Below, piece by piece: positions 1 through 9,555 of a stretch of DNA of 64,000 nucleotides. The stretch's first letter is position 1. Every line of letters begins with the position of its first letter. Position numbers and translations under genes: made by a program. This DNA is from Hyphomonas sp. (lineage in GTDB: Bacteria; Pseudomonadota; Alphaproteobacteria; Caulobacterales; Hyphomonadaceae). Under the pieces are notes generated by a model. It had not been told where the DNA came from, did no database searches, and saw only the letters and a list, made by a program, of their open reading frames with translations. Location: assembly GCA_017792365.1 (NCBI GenBank), contig CP051229.1:1736001-1800000 (forward strand). The letters are read 5' to 3'.

Positions 1-807
1 CTTGGTCGCCTTGGCCCGGAAACGATCGACGAACGACTGCAGGTGGGCGCGTTGCGCATCCTGCTTCGCCTTCATCGACACGAGGTGCGCCTGGCGCTCC
101 GCGCGGCCTTTCAGATAATCATCATAGCCGCCGGTCGACATCACCAGCTTCGTGTCCTCGACCGCCAGGATATGCGACACGCTCCGGTTGAGCAGGTCCC
201 TGTCGTGGCTCACGATGATCAGCGTCCGCGGATACTTGCGAAGGTAACCCTCCAGCCAGCTCGCCCCTTCAAGATCGAGATAGTTGGTCGGCTCGTCGAG
301 CAGCAGCAGGTCAGGCGTCGAGAACAGGACGCCCGCCAGCGCCGCACGCATCCGCCACCCGCCCGAGAACTCCCCCGCTGCGCGCTCCAGATCCGCCTGA
401 CTGAACCCCAGCCCCGCCAGAACGCGCGCCGCCCGCGCCTCGGCCGACCAGGCATCGATGTCGGCCAGCCGCGTATGTGCTTCGGCAATCGCCTCGCCGT
501 CCTCTTCGGTCTCCAGCTGCGCCATCAGCGCGGCGCGCTCCGTGTCCGCCTCCAGAACCACCTCCAGCAGCGGACGGGACGACGCCTCGATCTCCTGTTC
601 GACCACCCCGATGCGCGCGCCCGACTTCAGCCGGATCGCCTCGCTTCCGGCCGCAGCTTCCGTCTGGATCAGCCGTAAAAGCGTCGACTTGCCCGTCCCG
701 TTCCGCCCGACGAGGCCGACCTTCCAGCCATCCGGAATCTGTGCGGACGCGCCCTCGAACAGGGCGCGCGTCTGTATCCGGTAGGTGAGGTCCTGGATCG
801 TCAGCAT
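1..807 (-). CDS. ABC-F family ATPase, N-terminal part (cut by window edge)
   Basis: Reading the minus strand from ATG at 807 gives MLTIQDLTYRI followed by a Walker A (GRNGTGKSTLL), an ABC signature (FSGGWRMRAALA) and a Walker B with LLLLDEPTNYLD, then a charged linker (KAKQDAQRAHLQSF). This is the first nucleotide-binding domain and linker of an ABC-F protein. These are soluble tandem-ATPase proteins without membrane domains, many of which act on the ribosome. The second ATPase domain lies beyond position 1. The frame is open to the window edge. Which ABC-F subgroup (Uup, EttA, YheS-like) it belongs to cannot be settled from this half. Confidence 0.9.
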   Translation of the reverse strand, partial: MLTIQDLTYRIQTRALFEGASAQIPDGWKVGLVGRNGTGKSTLLRLIQTEAAAGSEAIRLKSGARIGVVEQEIEASSRPLLEVVLEADTERAALMAQLETEEDGEAIAEAHTRLADIDAWSAEARAARVLAGLGFSQADLERAAGEFSGGWRMRAALAGVLFSTPDLLLLDEPTNYLDLEGASWLEGYLRKYPRTLIIVSHDRDLLNRSVSHILAVEDTKLVMSTGGYDDYLKGRAERQAHLVSMKAKQDAQRAHLQSFVDRFRAKATK

Positions 808-895
808 ATCTTGATAGCCGGGGGCTTTCGTCTCAAATCGAGACGCTCAAAGCTCGCCCCTCCTCCCTTTCTTAACCGTTCTCGTGTCTAATGGC

Positions 896-1049
896 ATGAT
901 CGCTGAATGGCCCCGCGCCAAAGGGCCGCGAACCTCGCGCCGCTTGCAATACGGCGTCAAGATCGACAAGGAACACCGCGATCGACGAACCCAGCCGGTA
1001 CACGGCCTACGTCACCCGCGGCGTCATGAATAGCGACAGCGCAGCATGA
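896..1049 (+). other. possible broken small ORF upstream of the permease
   Basis: An ATG at 896 opens a frame beginning MIAEWPRAKGPRTS. A second frame ends in SRYTAYVTRGVMNSDSAA with a stop at 1047-1049, overlapping the next ATG as ATGA. Together they look like one small protein of about 50 residues broken by one indel near 970-980. There is no recognisable family. The ATGA junction would couple it to the permease. It may simply be non-coding. Confidence 0.2.
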
Positions 1050-3062
1050 GTTTCATAGATCGAGTGCGAGGCCGTCTTAACGGCAAGAAACGCGACCCGC
1101 TGAACTGGGAGACGTGGCGCCACGCAGCCCCGGGTCGCCGTGCTGGCGTGGGCCGGCGTCGGCGCCGATGGTCTGTCCTCAGCCAATTACGGTCCCGAAG
1201 AAGCCTACAAGGCCATGGCCGGCCACGAACCGCTGGTTCTGTGGCTGGCCCTCGTCACCGCCGTAACGGTCGTCATTATCTCGATGGCCTACGTCCAGAT
1301 CATCGCCCTCTTCCCGAACGGCGGCGGCGGCTACCAGGCGGCCTCACGCCTGTTCCATCCGCTGGCCGGCCTCTTCTCCGGCTCGGCGCTCATCGTCGAC
1401 TACTCGCTGACGATCTCGATCTCGATCGCTGCCGCAACCGACGCGATCCTCTCGCTCACCCACCACTCGAACCTCGGCCTGAAGCCGTGGCTGATGGCCG
1501 GCGGTCTGACCTTCCTTGTCGCCGTGAACCTGCGAGGCATGAGGGAATCCCTCTCGATCCTTGCGCCGATCTTCTTCCTCTTCCTCATCTCCCACGTCTT
1601 CCTGATCGGCGCCGGTCTCTACGTGCGCGGCGACGTGCTGGTTGAAGGCGTCGTCAGCGCCGAGCGCGAGGCGGAAACGGTGATCGCCGAAGGCGGCGTC
1701 TGGATGCTGCTCGCCATCCTCGGCACGGCCTACGCTGCAGGGGCCGGCACCTACACCGGCATCGAAGCGCTCTCGAACAACGCCCAGGCCCTGAAACCGC
1801 CCCGCGCCAAGACCGGCGCGCGCGCGATGGCCCTGATCGCGGTCTCCCTCGCCCTGATCGCCGGCGGCATTCTGCTGCTCTACACCGTCTGGCAACCCGA
1901 TGTCGTCTTCGGAAAGACGCTCAACTCCGTCGTCTTCACGCAGACGCTGGCCGAACTCTTCCCGGAAATTCCGTGGCTGCAGCAGGTCATCATCACGACC
2001 GCGATGTGCGCCGCCGCTGCGCTGCTCCTTGTTGCAGCAAATGCTGGCTTCCTTGGCGGTCCTGCCGTCCTCGCGTCGATGTCCATCGACAAGTGGGCGC
2101 CGCACGGGTTTGCGCACCTTTCTAACAAGCTGGTCGCCCAGAACGGCATTGTCACGATGGCGGCTGGCGCAGTCTTCATCCTCCTGTTCACGGGCGGCGA
2201 CGTCCACGAACTCGTCATTCTCTACTCGATCAACGTTTTCACCACGTTCACACTCTCGCTCACCGGCCTCGTGCGCCACGGCATTCAGCATCGCGGCGAG
2301 CGCCCCGGCTGGCAGCGCCGCCTGCTCATCGCAATGCTCGCCTGGCTGGTCGCGGTCTCGATCCTGATCACCCTCTTCGTCGCCAAGTTCACGCAAGGCG
2401 CGTGGGTCGCCGTCACGCTCACCATGCTGATCGCCTTTGCAGGCTACTGGGTTCGCGACCACTACCGCCGCTTCGACGAGGCCATGGAGAAAACCTTCGA
2501 CAACCTGCTCGTCAGGGACGTGAAGGCGGATCCCGAAGATCTCAAGAACGCGCCCATGAAGCGCCCGGTGGGCATCGTCATGGGCCAGCACGGCGGCGCC
2601 GGCCTCCACGCCCTTATGCATGCACAAAGGCTGTTCCGCGGCCAGTTCGACAGCGTCGTCATCATCTGCGCCGGCGAAGTCGACGCCGAATGCTACGGCG
2701 GCCAACTCGCGCTGGAACGCCTCAAGCAAAACGTTGGCGAACGTTGTGGGAAGATCGTATCGTGGTGCCGCGACCATGGCCTACCCGCCAAGGTGTATTC
2801 CGGCTTCTCGACAGACATGGTCGAAACCCTCGAAACGCTATGCCTCAAGGCGCGCGAGGATCACCCCTCGATCACCTTCGTCACTTCCCGGCCGATGGCC
2901 CGCCCGCACGGCTGGGCGACGACACTGCTGCACGGCGGCGGGTCGCTCAGCCTCCAGCGCCGCCTCCACAGCCACGATGCGCCGCTGATCGTTCTCCCGA
3001 TGCGGATCGAGATCGGCCCGGACACAATGTTCACGATGCCGCCCATCCCGGCGCGCGACTAA
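1046..3062 (+). CDS. APC-superfamily permease with cytoplasmic C-terminal domain (frameshift near 1128)
   Basis: Polytopic inner-membrane transporter of about 670 residues. The N-terminus MSFIDRVRGRLNGKKRDPLNW is read from 1046, but the conserved first segment (VLAWAGVGADGLSS, YGPEEAY) is in the next frame. Removing one C from the CCCC at 1127-1130 joins them smoothly as HAARVAVLAWAG. About twelve hydrophobic segments follow, then a soluble domain of about 190 residues (GIVMGQHGGAGLHAL onward). The GADGLSS/YGPEEA signature is typical of the APC subgroup related to KimA/YdaO-type permeases. The substrate (amino acid or K+) cannot be told from sequence. The frame break is probably a sequencing error. 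Confidence 0.8.
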
Positions 3063-3083
3063 CCCCAGCCCGCACCGTCGCAC

Positions 3084-3120
3084 AAAAAAGAACCCGGCTC
3101 ATCGAGCCGGGTTCAATTTC
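3084..3120 (-). terminator. intrinsic terminator between convergent permease and TPR genes
   Basis: An 11-bp perfect stem (3091-3101 with 3105-3115, GAACCCGGCTC / GAGCCGGGTTC) with a 3-nt loop. An A-run at 3084-3090 becomes a U-tract on the minus strand. It therefore mainly terminates the TPR/exbD side, and may also stop the permease transcript. Confidence 0.8.
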
Positions 3121-3141
3121 ATTTCGCGATTTAGGTTGGTC

Positions 3142-4415
3142 CTACTTGCGCGAGATCAGCGTCCAGTTACGGGCCAGCTCTTCGGCGCCGTTGGTGGCGT
3201 CAACCTCACCCCAGGTCGAGCGGGCAGCAGACGTGTTTCCCGCCATGTGCAGGGCGATGCCTTTGTGAAGCTTCGCCATGGCGAGCTCGTCGGGCTTCAG
3301 TCCGCCCTTGTCGATGCCCTTCTGGATCAGCTCGGCGGCCTTGTCGTACTGGCCGAGCCCGATGTGAGCCTCACCGATCGCGGTGTAGATCACGCCGGTG
3401 CTGGCGGCTTCGGCTTCGGCCATGCTGTCATCCAGACCGCCAGCGCGGTCGGCGTTAGCAGCCTGACGATGCCGTCATAGAGGCGCTTGTTGCGGGTCGC
3501 GTTCTTGTCGTCCGCGCCGCCGATCTCGCCGCTGTCGAACATCGGCTTGATCACGCTTTCCGCTTCGACAGCCATGCCGCGCGTGAACGCCTGCTCGGCC
3601 ATCGCCAGCTTGTCGTTCTGGGTCAGCGAGACGCCGGCAGCCTGCATCGCACGATAGAGGTCATGCGTCATTTGCTGACGGTTGAACTGGGGAGCCTTCT
3701 CGGAACGCGCGATCAGCGCCTTCCAGTAGGTGTCCTTCGGATACACGACTGCGGCCTGCTCCAGAACGCCATAATAGCTGTCCAGGTCTTCGTTGTCGTA
3801 GTGCGCCTTCATGACGATGTTGAAGAGCTGCTCCTTGGGAGCGGCACCTTCAGCGCGCGACTGTTCGATCGCCTTGGAGCCAAAGTTGATGGCCCCTGCA
3901 CGGTCGCCAGCTTTCAGCGACGAGCTGGCCAGATACGCGTACTGCTGCGCCGTACCGCCGTACTGGTTCACGTAGTCCTTGGTCAGCTGAAGCGCCTTGG
4001 CGTCGTTACCTTGCTGAGCGTAAAGGCCCATGATCGTAGCCTTGTGGCTCTTCACGGTCGCCGCGGGCAGACCGCCGAGCGCCAGCTGCGCTTCCAGGGA
4101 CTGGATCAGCTTGCTGGTGTTGTTCGTACCGGCATAAACCGCCGTACGCAGCTGCTCGATCGCCAGCTTCTGCGCGTTGTCAGCAGCGTGGGGAGCAGCC
4201 TTGTCGAGAAGCGGCAGAGCGCCAGAGAAGTTCTTGGCCTGGATCGCCTCACGCGCCTGCGTGTACGGCTCGCCGAATTCGCGCGAAGCCTTGGCTTGTG
4301 CATACGCAGATGGCGTAGCGACGACCGCCGTGGTCGCCCCGATCGCCAATGCGCTGACGAGCCCCAGCCCGACAGCAGGAATGCGCTTTCGCAATGCCTT
4401 GCCGAATGATTTCAT
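3142..4415 (-). CDS. secreted TPR-repeat protein of a TonB cluster (frameshift near 3470)
   Basis: About 424 residues over the full span. It starts at ATG 4415 with a strong GGAGGT site just upstream. The N-terminus MKSFGKALRKRIPAVGLGL plus an alanine-rich stretch ending in SAYAQA is a signal peptide. The body is helical repeats of the TPR kind (for example YTQAREAIQAKNFSGALPLL, and GEAHIGLGQYDKAAELIQKG). The frame breaks after YDGIV; the next frame (RQAANADRAGGLDDSMAEAEAA) carries on the repeats to the stop at 3142. Its place last in an exbB-exbD-exbD cluster suggests a periplasmic partner of the TonB machinery, which is inference. Confidence 0.75.
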
Positions 4416-4440
4416 GATTTATACCTCCACCTTTGATACC

Positions 4441-4468
4441 GATATAATCGGGCCGACGACGCGCTCAA
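4441..4468 (-). promoter_or_regulatory. candidate sigma70-type promoter of the TPR gene
   Basis: Minus strand: TTGAGC (4468-4463), a 16-nt spacer, then TATATC (4446-4441). It ends 25 nt before the start codon at 4415. It would let the TPR gene be expressed apart from the exbD genes upstream. Predicted by eye only. Confidence 0.45.
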
Positions 4469-4511
4469 CTGTTTAAACGCAGATACAACTGCATTTGATC
4501 CGATGCGCCGA

Positions 4512-4539
4512 ACGGCGCCCGATTTACACCGGACGCCGT
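4512..4539 (-). terminator. hairpin between exbD2 and the TPR gene
   Basis: A 10-bp inverted repeat (ACGGCGCCCG 4512-4521 with CGGACGCCGT 4530-4539, allowing one G-U pair) and an 8-nt loop. There is no clear U-tract, so it may be a weak terminator or an attenuating mRNA structure in the 152-bp gap. Confidence 0.35.
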
Positions 4540-4567
4540 TGATTAATGGCCTAAAAATGCGGCGCGA

Positions 4568-4987
4568 TTACGTTCCCCCGATGACGCCAAGCTTTTCCAG
4601 GCCGAGTCTCTGGGCCGACGCCATAACGGCGGCGACGTGTTTGTATTCCGCCAGACGGTGCGGCTCGATGTGAATCTCGGGCTGCTGGTTGCGACGCGCC
4701 TCGATTCTCATCAGGCGTTCCATATCCGCCCGTTGAACGATGGAACCGTTCCAGTAGATCGTCCCGTCGAAGTCGACGAGGATCCGGACCGGCTCGATCG
4801 GGTTTTCCGGCGGCGGCGGCGCATTGTCGGGCGGCGGGATGGGCGTATCGAGCGTCACCGCGTGCCGCTGCGGCGGGATCGCCACAATCAGCATGATCAG
4901 CAGAACCAACATGACGTCGATCAACGGCGTCGTGTTGATGTCAACCATCGGCTCGCCTTCAGCTTTTTCGCCGACTGCCATTGCCAT
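4568..4987 (-). CDS. ExbD/TolR-family biopolymer transport protein (second copy)
   Basis: 139 residues. One N-terminal membrane helix carries the family signature with an acidic residue inside it (DINTTPLIDVMLVLLIMLIV), then a proline-rich periplasmic linker (PPPDNAPPPPENP) and a C-terminal periplasmic domain. ExbD works with ExbB as a proton-driven motor that energises TonB. This is the second of two tandem exbD genes, 37 bp after the first. The two differ clearly in their linkers, so they are diverged paralogs rather than a recent duplication. Confidence 0.9.
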   Translation of the reverse strand: MAMAVGEKAEGEPMVDINTTPLIDVMLVLLIMLIVAIPPQRHAVTLDTPIPPPDNAPPPPENPIEPVRILVDFDGTIYWNGSIVQRADMERLMRIEARRNQQPEIHIEPHRLAEYKHVAAVMASAQRLGLEKLGVIGGT

Positions 4988-5024
4988 GACTTAGGTCTCC
5001 TCTTCGCGCGCGAAGTCGTGCGCG

Positions 5025-5471
5025 TTACTGGCCCCGCATGGGACGAGCGGTGATGAAGGCCACGCGCAGGATGCCTGCACGCTGAGCTTCTTCCACCACG
5101 CGGCCCACATTGAGATACTCGGTGTTCTCGTCGCCCCTGATGTGAACCTCGGGCTGCGGCTGTTGAACAGCCGCAGCACGAAGTCGCTGGCGCAACTCGG
5201 CTTCCGGGATTGCATACTGGTTCCAGTACACGTTCCCACTCGCGTCGATCGAGAGGTTGATGTTGTCCGGCTTCGGCAGAACCAGGCGGTTCTCCTCGGT
5301 CGGCAATGCAACCTCAACGCTACCCACCACAACCGGGACGGTGATCAGAAAGATGATCAGCATCACGAGCATGATGTCGACGAGAGGGGTCGTGTTGATC
5401 TGGGAGTTGAGTGGAGACTCTTCCTCCGAGACCAACTGGATCCCGCTTTTTCCCGTTGAGTCGATTGACAT
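5025..5471 (-). CDS. exbD: ExbD/TolR-family biopolymer transport protein (first copy)
   Basis: 148 residues. The single membrane helix with the conserved aspartate is seen in INTTPLVDIMLVMLIIFLI, followed by the periplasmic domain (VHIRGDENTEYLNVGRVVEE). It lies 28 bp after exbB in the same direction, the standard exbB-exbD order. It acts as the force-transmitting partner of ExbB in TonB-dependent uptake. Confidence 0.92.
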   Translation of the reverse strand: MSIDSTGKSGIQLVSEEESPLNSQINTTPLVDIMLVMLIIFLITVPVVVGSVEVALPTEENRLVLPKPDNINLSIDASGNVYWNQYAIPEAELRQRLRAAAVQQPQPEVHIRGDENTEYLNVGRVVEEAQRAGILRVAFITARPMRGQ

Positions 5472-5499
5472 GATAGATGCTCTCTACCTGGGACTGGGA

Positions 5500-6411
5500 C
5501 TACGACTGGCCAGAAGTCGCCATCAGTTTCTCCACGTCGTAGGCGAAGTGGCGCGCCTCGTCGTAGATGATCTTGTTGCGGCGTCCGAGCAGGTTGTAGA
5601 GGATAACCGCAGGAACCGCGACGGCCAGACCGATAGCGGTCATGATGAGCGCCTCGCCAACCGGGCCGGCAACGCGTTCGATCGAGGCGTCACCGGTCAT
5701 GCCGATGGTCGTCAGAGCGCCAACGATACCCCAGACCGTACCGAACAGACCAACGAACGGAGCGATCGAGCCGACGGTCGCGAGCCAGGCCATACCGCCC
5801 TGCAGACGAACGTTGATGCGCTCCAGCTCGATACCGACCTGGTGAGACATCCGGTCCGACCGGCTGATGCGTGCGCCCAAGCCGCCTTGTGAGCTGTTGG
5901 CCTGCGCGATGGCGCCTTCAGCGATGTTGCGGAACGCGGACTTCTGACCGAGCTGGTCAAGCGCTTCGTCCAGCGAACCAGCTTCCCAGAAGCTGTTCAG
6001 CTTCTTCATCTGGTTGGACAGCACCGTCTGATCGACGAACTTCGTGGCGCCGACATAAACCGTACCGGCGAACATGATGATCATGATGATGAGGGTGCCG
6101 CGCGCAACGATGTCGCCCTGCTCCCACATGTGCTGAACCGTGAACGGGTTCTCGACTTCTTCGCCCTCGATGGCTTCTTCGCCTTCGGCTTCCATTGCAG
6201 GCTCGGGCTCAGCCGGGGGGGCCATTTCCGTTGGCGCCGGCTCTTCGAGGCCAGGGATGGACGTGTCGACTTCAACGTCTGGCAGAGCATCAGGCTCCTG
6301 AGCCATAGCCGTCATCGGCATGAAGATCATTGCTAGGGCGGCAATGAGAATCTTCATCGGCGAAAGATGCCGCTTCAGACCATTACCGAGATACGCCGTG
6401 TTCATAGTCAT
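5500..6411 (-). CDS. exbB: ExbB/TolQ/MotA-type proton channel with long acidic N-terminal region
   Basis: 303 residues. The ATG at 6411 is chosen because GAGGAG lies just upstream. A signal-like segment ends in MTAMAQE, followed by an unusually acidic, proline-rich stretch of about 60 residues (EEPAPTEMAPPAEPEP, EGEEAIEGEEVE). Then come three membrane segments of the MotA/TolQ/ExbB family, including GSIAPFVGLFGTVWGIVGAL and ALIMTAIGLAVAVPAVILYN. It forms the inner-membrane proton channel for TonB. The N-terminal extension is exposed to the periplasm in related proteins. Confidence 0.92.
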   Translation of the reverse strand: MTMNTAYLGNGLKRHLSPMKILIAALAMIFMPMTAMAQEPDALPDVEVDTSIPGLEEPAPTEMAPPAEPEPAMEAEGEEAIEGEEVENPFTVQHMWEQGDIVARGTLIIMIIMFAGTVYVGATKFVDQTVLSNQMKKLNSFWEAGSLDEALDQLGQKSAFRNIAEGAIAQANSSQGGLGARISRSDRMSHQVGIELERINVRLQGGMAWLATVGSIAPFVGLFGTVWGIVGALTTIGMTGDASIERVAGPVGEALIMTAIGLAVAVPAVILYNLLGRRNKIIYDEARHFAYDVEKLMATSGQS

Positions 6412-6664
6412 GTTCTCCTCATCCGGGTTTCCTGTGTCTGCCGTCACCGGTTTGAAGCTATCCCTTCATTCCGGATGAACTCGTGTCAATTCGTTTAGTC
6501 AGAATGCTGTCTGGTCGAAAGACGGGCTCGCGCATGTCGCGAATCGAGCCCTGCCAGTCGTCTCCTCAAGTCTGCGCGACGCGAGGCCGCCTCACCCTTC
6601 ACTCCACTCATAAAGGCAGCGGGCGTCTTGCGCGCCCTTGTCCACCGGCGGCCTTCTTAAAGGC

Positions 6665-7306
6665 CTATCGCGCGTTCTCCAGGGACCACACGTTCTCTAG
6701 CACGTGCCCGCAGATCGCGACGTCCTCGCCATTCGAGTTTTTCGCTGGCGTGAAGCGGTTGCGCTGCCAGTGGCGAAGCGCCGCGTCATCCAGGCGATCA
6801 GACCCGCTGGAACCCACGATCTTGATGTCCGTCACACGGCCGTTTGCATCGACACACATCTCAAGAGAGGTCGTGCCCTCTTCCTGTGCGCGGCGCGCGG
6901 CGGCCGGATAGTCCGGAAGCGTCGCGCGACGGCCAGCCTCAGGGCGGCTGACGATGGTAACTGCCGGGCGCGGAGGAGGCGCCGGCGGACGCTGGACAGG
7001 CTGCTGCACCTGCTCGACCTGCTGGATGGCGTTCGGCGGCGGCGGCACGTCAAAAGTGAACTCGGGAAGCACAACCTGCGGCGGCGGCGGCGGCAGGTCG
7101 ACATCAACCGGAGGCGGCGGCGGCGGCTCTTCTTCCAGCTCGACCTGCTCTTCAATGATGACGACTTCGGTTTCGGTAAGTTCCTGGACGATTCGGGTGC
7201 CAACACCGAAAGCCGTGCCAAGGGCGACGAGTCCGAACGATACACCGACGGCGATGAGGCCGACGACTCGCGAACTGTTGTCCCGTTTCTGCGCGGTTCC
7301 GTACAT
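6665..7306 (-). CDS. tonB: TonB family energy transducer
   Basis: 213 residues. One N-terminal membrane helix (VVGLIAVGVSFGLVALGTAF), an acidic patch (EEQVELEEE), long proline runs (PPPPPPVDVDLPPPPPQVVLP) spanning the periplasm, and a C-terminal TonB fold (RATLPDYPAAARRAQEEG, CVDANGRVTDIKIV, RNRFTPAKNSNGEDV). It couples ExbB/ExbD motion to TonB-dependent outer-membrane receptors, none of which is in this window. It is first in the cluster, with a 253-bp gap before exbB, so exbB may have its own promoter. Confidence 0.92.
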   Translation of the reverse strand: MYGTAQKRDNSSRVVGLIAVGVSFGLVALGTAFGVGTRIVQELTETEVVIIEEQVELEEEPPPPPPVDVDLPPPPPQVVLPEFTFDVPPPPNAIQQVEQVQQPVQRPPAPPPRPAVTIVSRPEAGRRATLPDYPAAARRAQEEGTTSLEMCVDANGRVTDIKIVGSSGSDRLDDAALRHWQRNRFTPAKNSNGEDVAICGHVLENVWSLENAR

Positions 7307-7751
7307 GTCTCTTAATTCTCGCTCTCGACACCCCTGACATCCGGCTCGCCGTTCTTATCGACGTGTCGAGCGGACGCTACGTCCTGTATGCCTTCGTTTC
7401 GCCTCAAAAACCAGACCGCGGCAGCCAAAAATTACAGGCCCGCCACTTACGGTACCGTCGCATATACGCCGCGTCAGATCGATGCAAGCGCGACAAGCCG
7501 GACTTTCGACAAGAATCAATGACTGCACGAATGCGTGCAGACTCGCGCAGCATGTTCGCCGCCCCGTCGACCAGCGCCGCATAAACAGGCTCCGCCCGCG
7601 TCAGTGGTCTGATTCCAAACAAATCCGTCGACCAGCCGCACAAATTCGCCAGCCCTCTGTACGCCATCGCCAGAGGCGTTTAGCGGGTATTCGAAGACCG
7701 TTTTGTGAAGCGCTGACGAACTCAGCCGCACACGCCACAGGAGTAAGACTC
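7307..7751. other. 445-bp intergenic region between divergent tonB and dipeptidase genes
   Basis: It should hold the divergent promoters of tonB and of the dipeptidase lipoprotein gene. No convincing promoter boxes, palindromes or RNA were picked out. It contains one weak minus-strand ORF, listed separately. Confidence 0.4.
7404..7667 (-). CDS. weak hypothetical ORF
   Basis: 87 codons starting MAYRGLANLCGWSTDLFGIR, with the protein-like stretch LTRAEPVYAALVDGA in the first half. The second half loses the GC-rich third positions seen in the surrounding genes, and there is no good ribosome-binding site. It may be the remains of a gene, or chance. No family was recognised. Confidence 0.2.
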   Translation of the reverse strand: MAYRGLANLCGWSTDLFGIRPLTRAEPVYAALVDGAANMLRESARIRAVIDSCRKSGLSRLHRSDAAYMRRYRKWRACNFWLPRSGF

Positions 7752-9071
7752 ATGCGATTCTCGAAGGGAACCCGGCCCCTTGCTGGCGTTGCGCTCGCCT
7801 CGCTCCTCGCTGCCTGCGGCCATGCGCCGCCCATGCAGACGCCGGCCGCGTCCACGCCAAACGAAACAGCATCGTTGCAGTCAGCCGATCAGCCACAGCA
7901 GCCGCTCGGCGCCGACCTCGTCGGCGCGGAAGTCGCAGCCCTCCATCAGGGCTTCTTCACGCTCGACACGCATCTCGACACGCCCGCCTTCCTCGTCTCG
8001 CTGCGCGGCTATGACGTGATGAAGCGGCACCGATTCTTCCGCGAAGGTACGCAGGTCGACGTCCCCCGGATGAACGAAGGCGGGCTCGATGGCGGCTTCT
8101 GGGTCATCTTCACGCCGCAGGGCGCATTGAACGAAGCGTCATATCAAAGCGTCCGCGACGTGGCGCTCCAGCGCTCGCTGGCGATTCACAAGATGGTCGC
8201 AGCCAACCCGGAAACCTTCGAACTCGCCACGACGGCCGAGGACGCCATCCGCATCAACGACGCCGGCAAGAAGGTCGTCTTCCAGTCGATCGAGAACTCA
8301 TACCCGATCGGCGAGGATCTCTCGCTCATCGAGACCTTCTACAAGCTCGGCGTCCGGATGATCGGCCCCGTCCACTCCCGCAACAACCAGTTCGCCGACT
8401 CCTCGACCGACGAGCCGCAATGGAATGGCCTCAGCCCGCTCGGCAAGGAACTGGTCGCTGAAGCTAATCGCCTCGGCATGGTCGTTGACGGCAGCCACGC
8501 CTCCGACGCAGCGCTCGAGGACATGATCGAACTGTCGGCAACGCCCGTCATCCTTTCCCACTCCGGCACAAACGCCATCTACGACCACCCGCGAAACGTG
8601 CCGGACGAGCTGCTCGTGAAGCTCGCGGAAAAAGGCGGCGTCATCCAGATGAACGCGCTCGGCCGCTACCTCGCAGACGTCAGCGACCCCTCGCCTGAAC
8701 GCGTCGCAGCCCTGCAGGCGCTCACCGGAAAATGGCCAGACCCCAACGCCCTGTCCGAAGCCGACTACCAGACCTATCTCGACGAACGCGAAACCCTGAA
8801 CCGCAACTTCCCGCCGCCGAACGCGACCTTCGAGGACGTCATGGAGCAGACGCTCCACGCGCTCGAACTGCTAGGCCCGGATCACGTCGGCATGGGATCG
8901 GACTGGGACGGCGGCGGCGGCGTCATCGGCTTCCAGGACATCTCCTATCTGCCGAAGGTCACCGCCAGCCTGCTCGAAGCCGGGTACTCAGCGGAAGACA
9001 TCGAGAAGATCTGGAGCGGCAACCTGCTGCGCGTCGTGAAGGCCGCCGCCGACCACGCAGCCGCCCAGTAA
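7752..9071 (+). CDS. peptidase M19 (renal/membrane dipeptidase) family lipoprotein
   Basis: 439 residues. The start at ATG 7752 gives a clean lipoprotein signal (GVALASLLAACGH; lipid-modified Cys about residue 20). The metal ligands of the binuclear zinc dipeptidase family are all visible: HLD in FTLDTHLDTP, the bridging Glu in FQSIENSY, His in VVDGSHAS and ILSHSG, and Asp in GMGSDWDG. Members hydrolyse dipeptides, often with D-residues. Being a lipoprotein, it acts in the periplasm. It stands alone. Confidence 0.9.
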   Translation: MRFSKGTRPLAGVALASLLAACGHAPPMQTPAASTPNETASLQSADQPQQPLGADLVGAEVAALHQGFFTLDTHLDTPAFLVSLRGYDVMKRHRFFREGTQVDVPRMNEGGLDGGFWVIFTPQGALNEASYQSVRDVALQRSLAIHKMVAANPETFELATTAEDAIRINDAGKKVVFQSIENSYPIGEDLSLIETFYKLGVRMIGPVHSRNNQFADSSTDEPQWNGLSPLGKELVAEANRLGMVVDGSHASDAALEDMIELSATPVILSHSGTNAIYDHPRNVPDELLVKLAEKGGVIQMNALGRYLADVSDPSPERVAALQALTGKWPDPNALSEADYQTYLDERETLNRNFPPPNATFEDVMEQTLHALELLGPDHVGMGSDWDGGGGVIGFQDISYLPKVTASLLEAGYSAEDIEKIWSGNLLRVVKAAADHAAAQ

Positions 9072-9099
9072 CCGCGCGACAGCTGACGCCGGCCGCGCG

Positions 9100-9483
9100 C
9101 TATCTGACAAGCGGCGCGGCGTCTGCGCTCACCGCACGCGGGAAACCCCAGCTCGACGGGTCTTCGATCACCTGCCAGCGAGCCAGCGCCTGCATGCCCT
9201 GCACGGTCCGGATGATGTACCACACCGCGCCGAACAGGAAGATTAGCACGCCAATAAGGAAGAAGAAGGTGAGCACGCCGACCAGCGAAATGCCGAGCGC
9301 CTTCCAGAAGATATTGATCTGGTTCCGGTAATGATTGTCGACGGCGGGCGGCGCCGCTGCGCGTGCATTATAAGCCAGCACCAGCCCGACCAGTCCTATG
9401 ACCGGCACGGCGACGCCGACGAGGTAGAGAATGTAGATCAGGTTCGCATTCCCGACCTGCCGCGGATCGAAGCTCTGTTCCAT
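9100..9483 (-). CDS. DUF4870-like small membrane protein
   Basis: About 127 residues from ATG 9483 (MEQSFDPRQVGNANLIYILY). Three hydrophobic segments (residues about 13-38, 62-90 and into 100) and a short cytosolic tail. The pattern of a soluble N-terminus, 'LIYILYLVG' and a final helix matches the DUF4870-type (Tic20-like) proteins; their function is unknown. An earlier start in the frame lacks support. Confidence 0.7.
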   Translation of the reverse strand: MEQSFDPRQVGNANLIYILYLVGVAVPVIGLVGLVLAYNARAAAPPAVDNHYRNQINIFWKALGISLVGVLTFFFLIGVLIFLFGAVWYIIRTVQGMQALARWQVIEDPSSWGFPRAVSADAAPLVR

Positions 9484-9555
9484 CCCGCCATCGTTGACCG
9501 ACCCTCCGGCGCAGCGCAAGCTTCCCTCACCCACGCAAGGAAAGGCGGATCAAAA

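Noticed and set aside
1344-2777. Long minus-strand open frame of 477 codons opposite the permease
   Set aside because: Highly charged, low-complexity (Asp/Glu/Arg/Gly) translation typical of the antisense of a GC-rich gene; the plus strand has clear transporter features.
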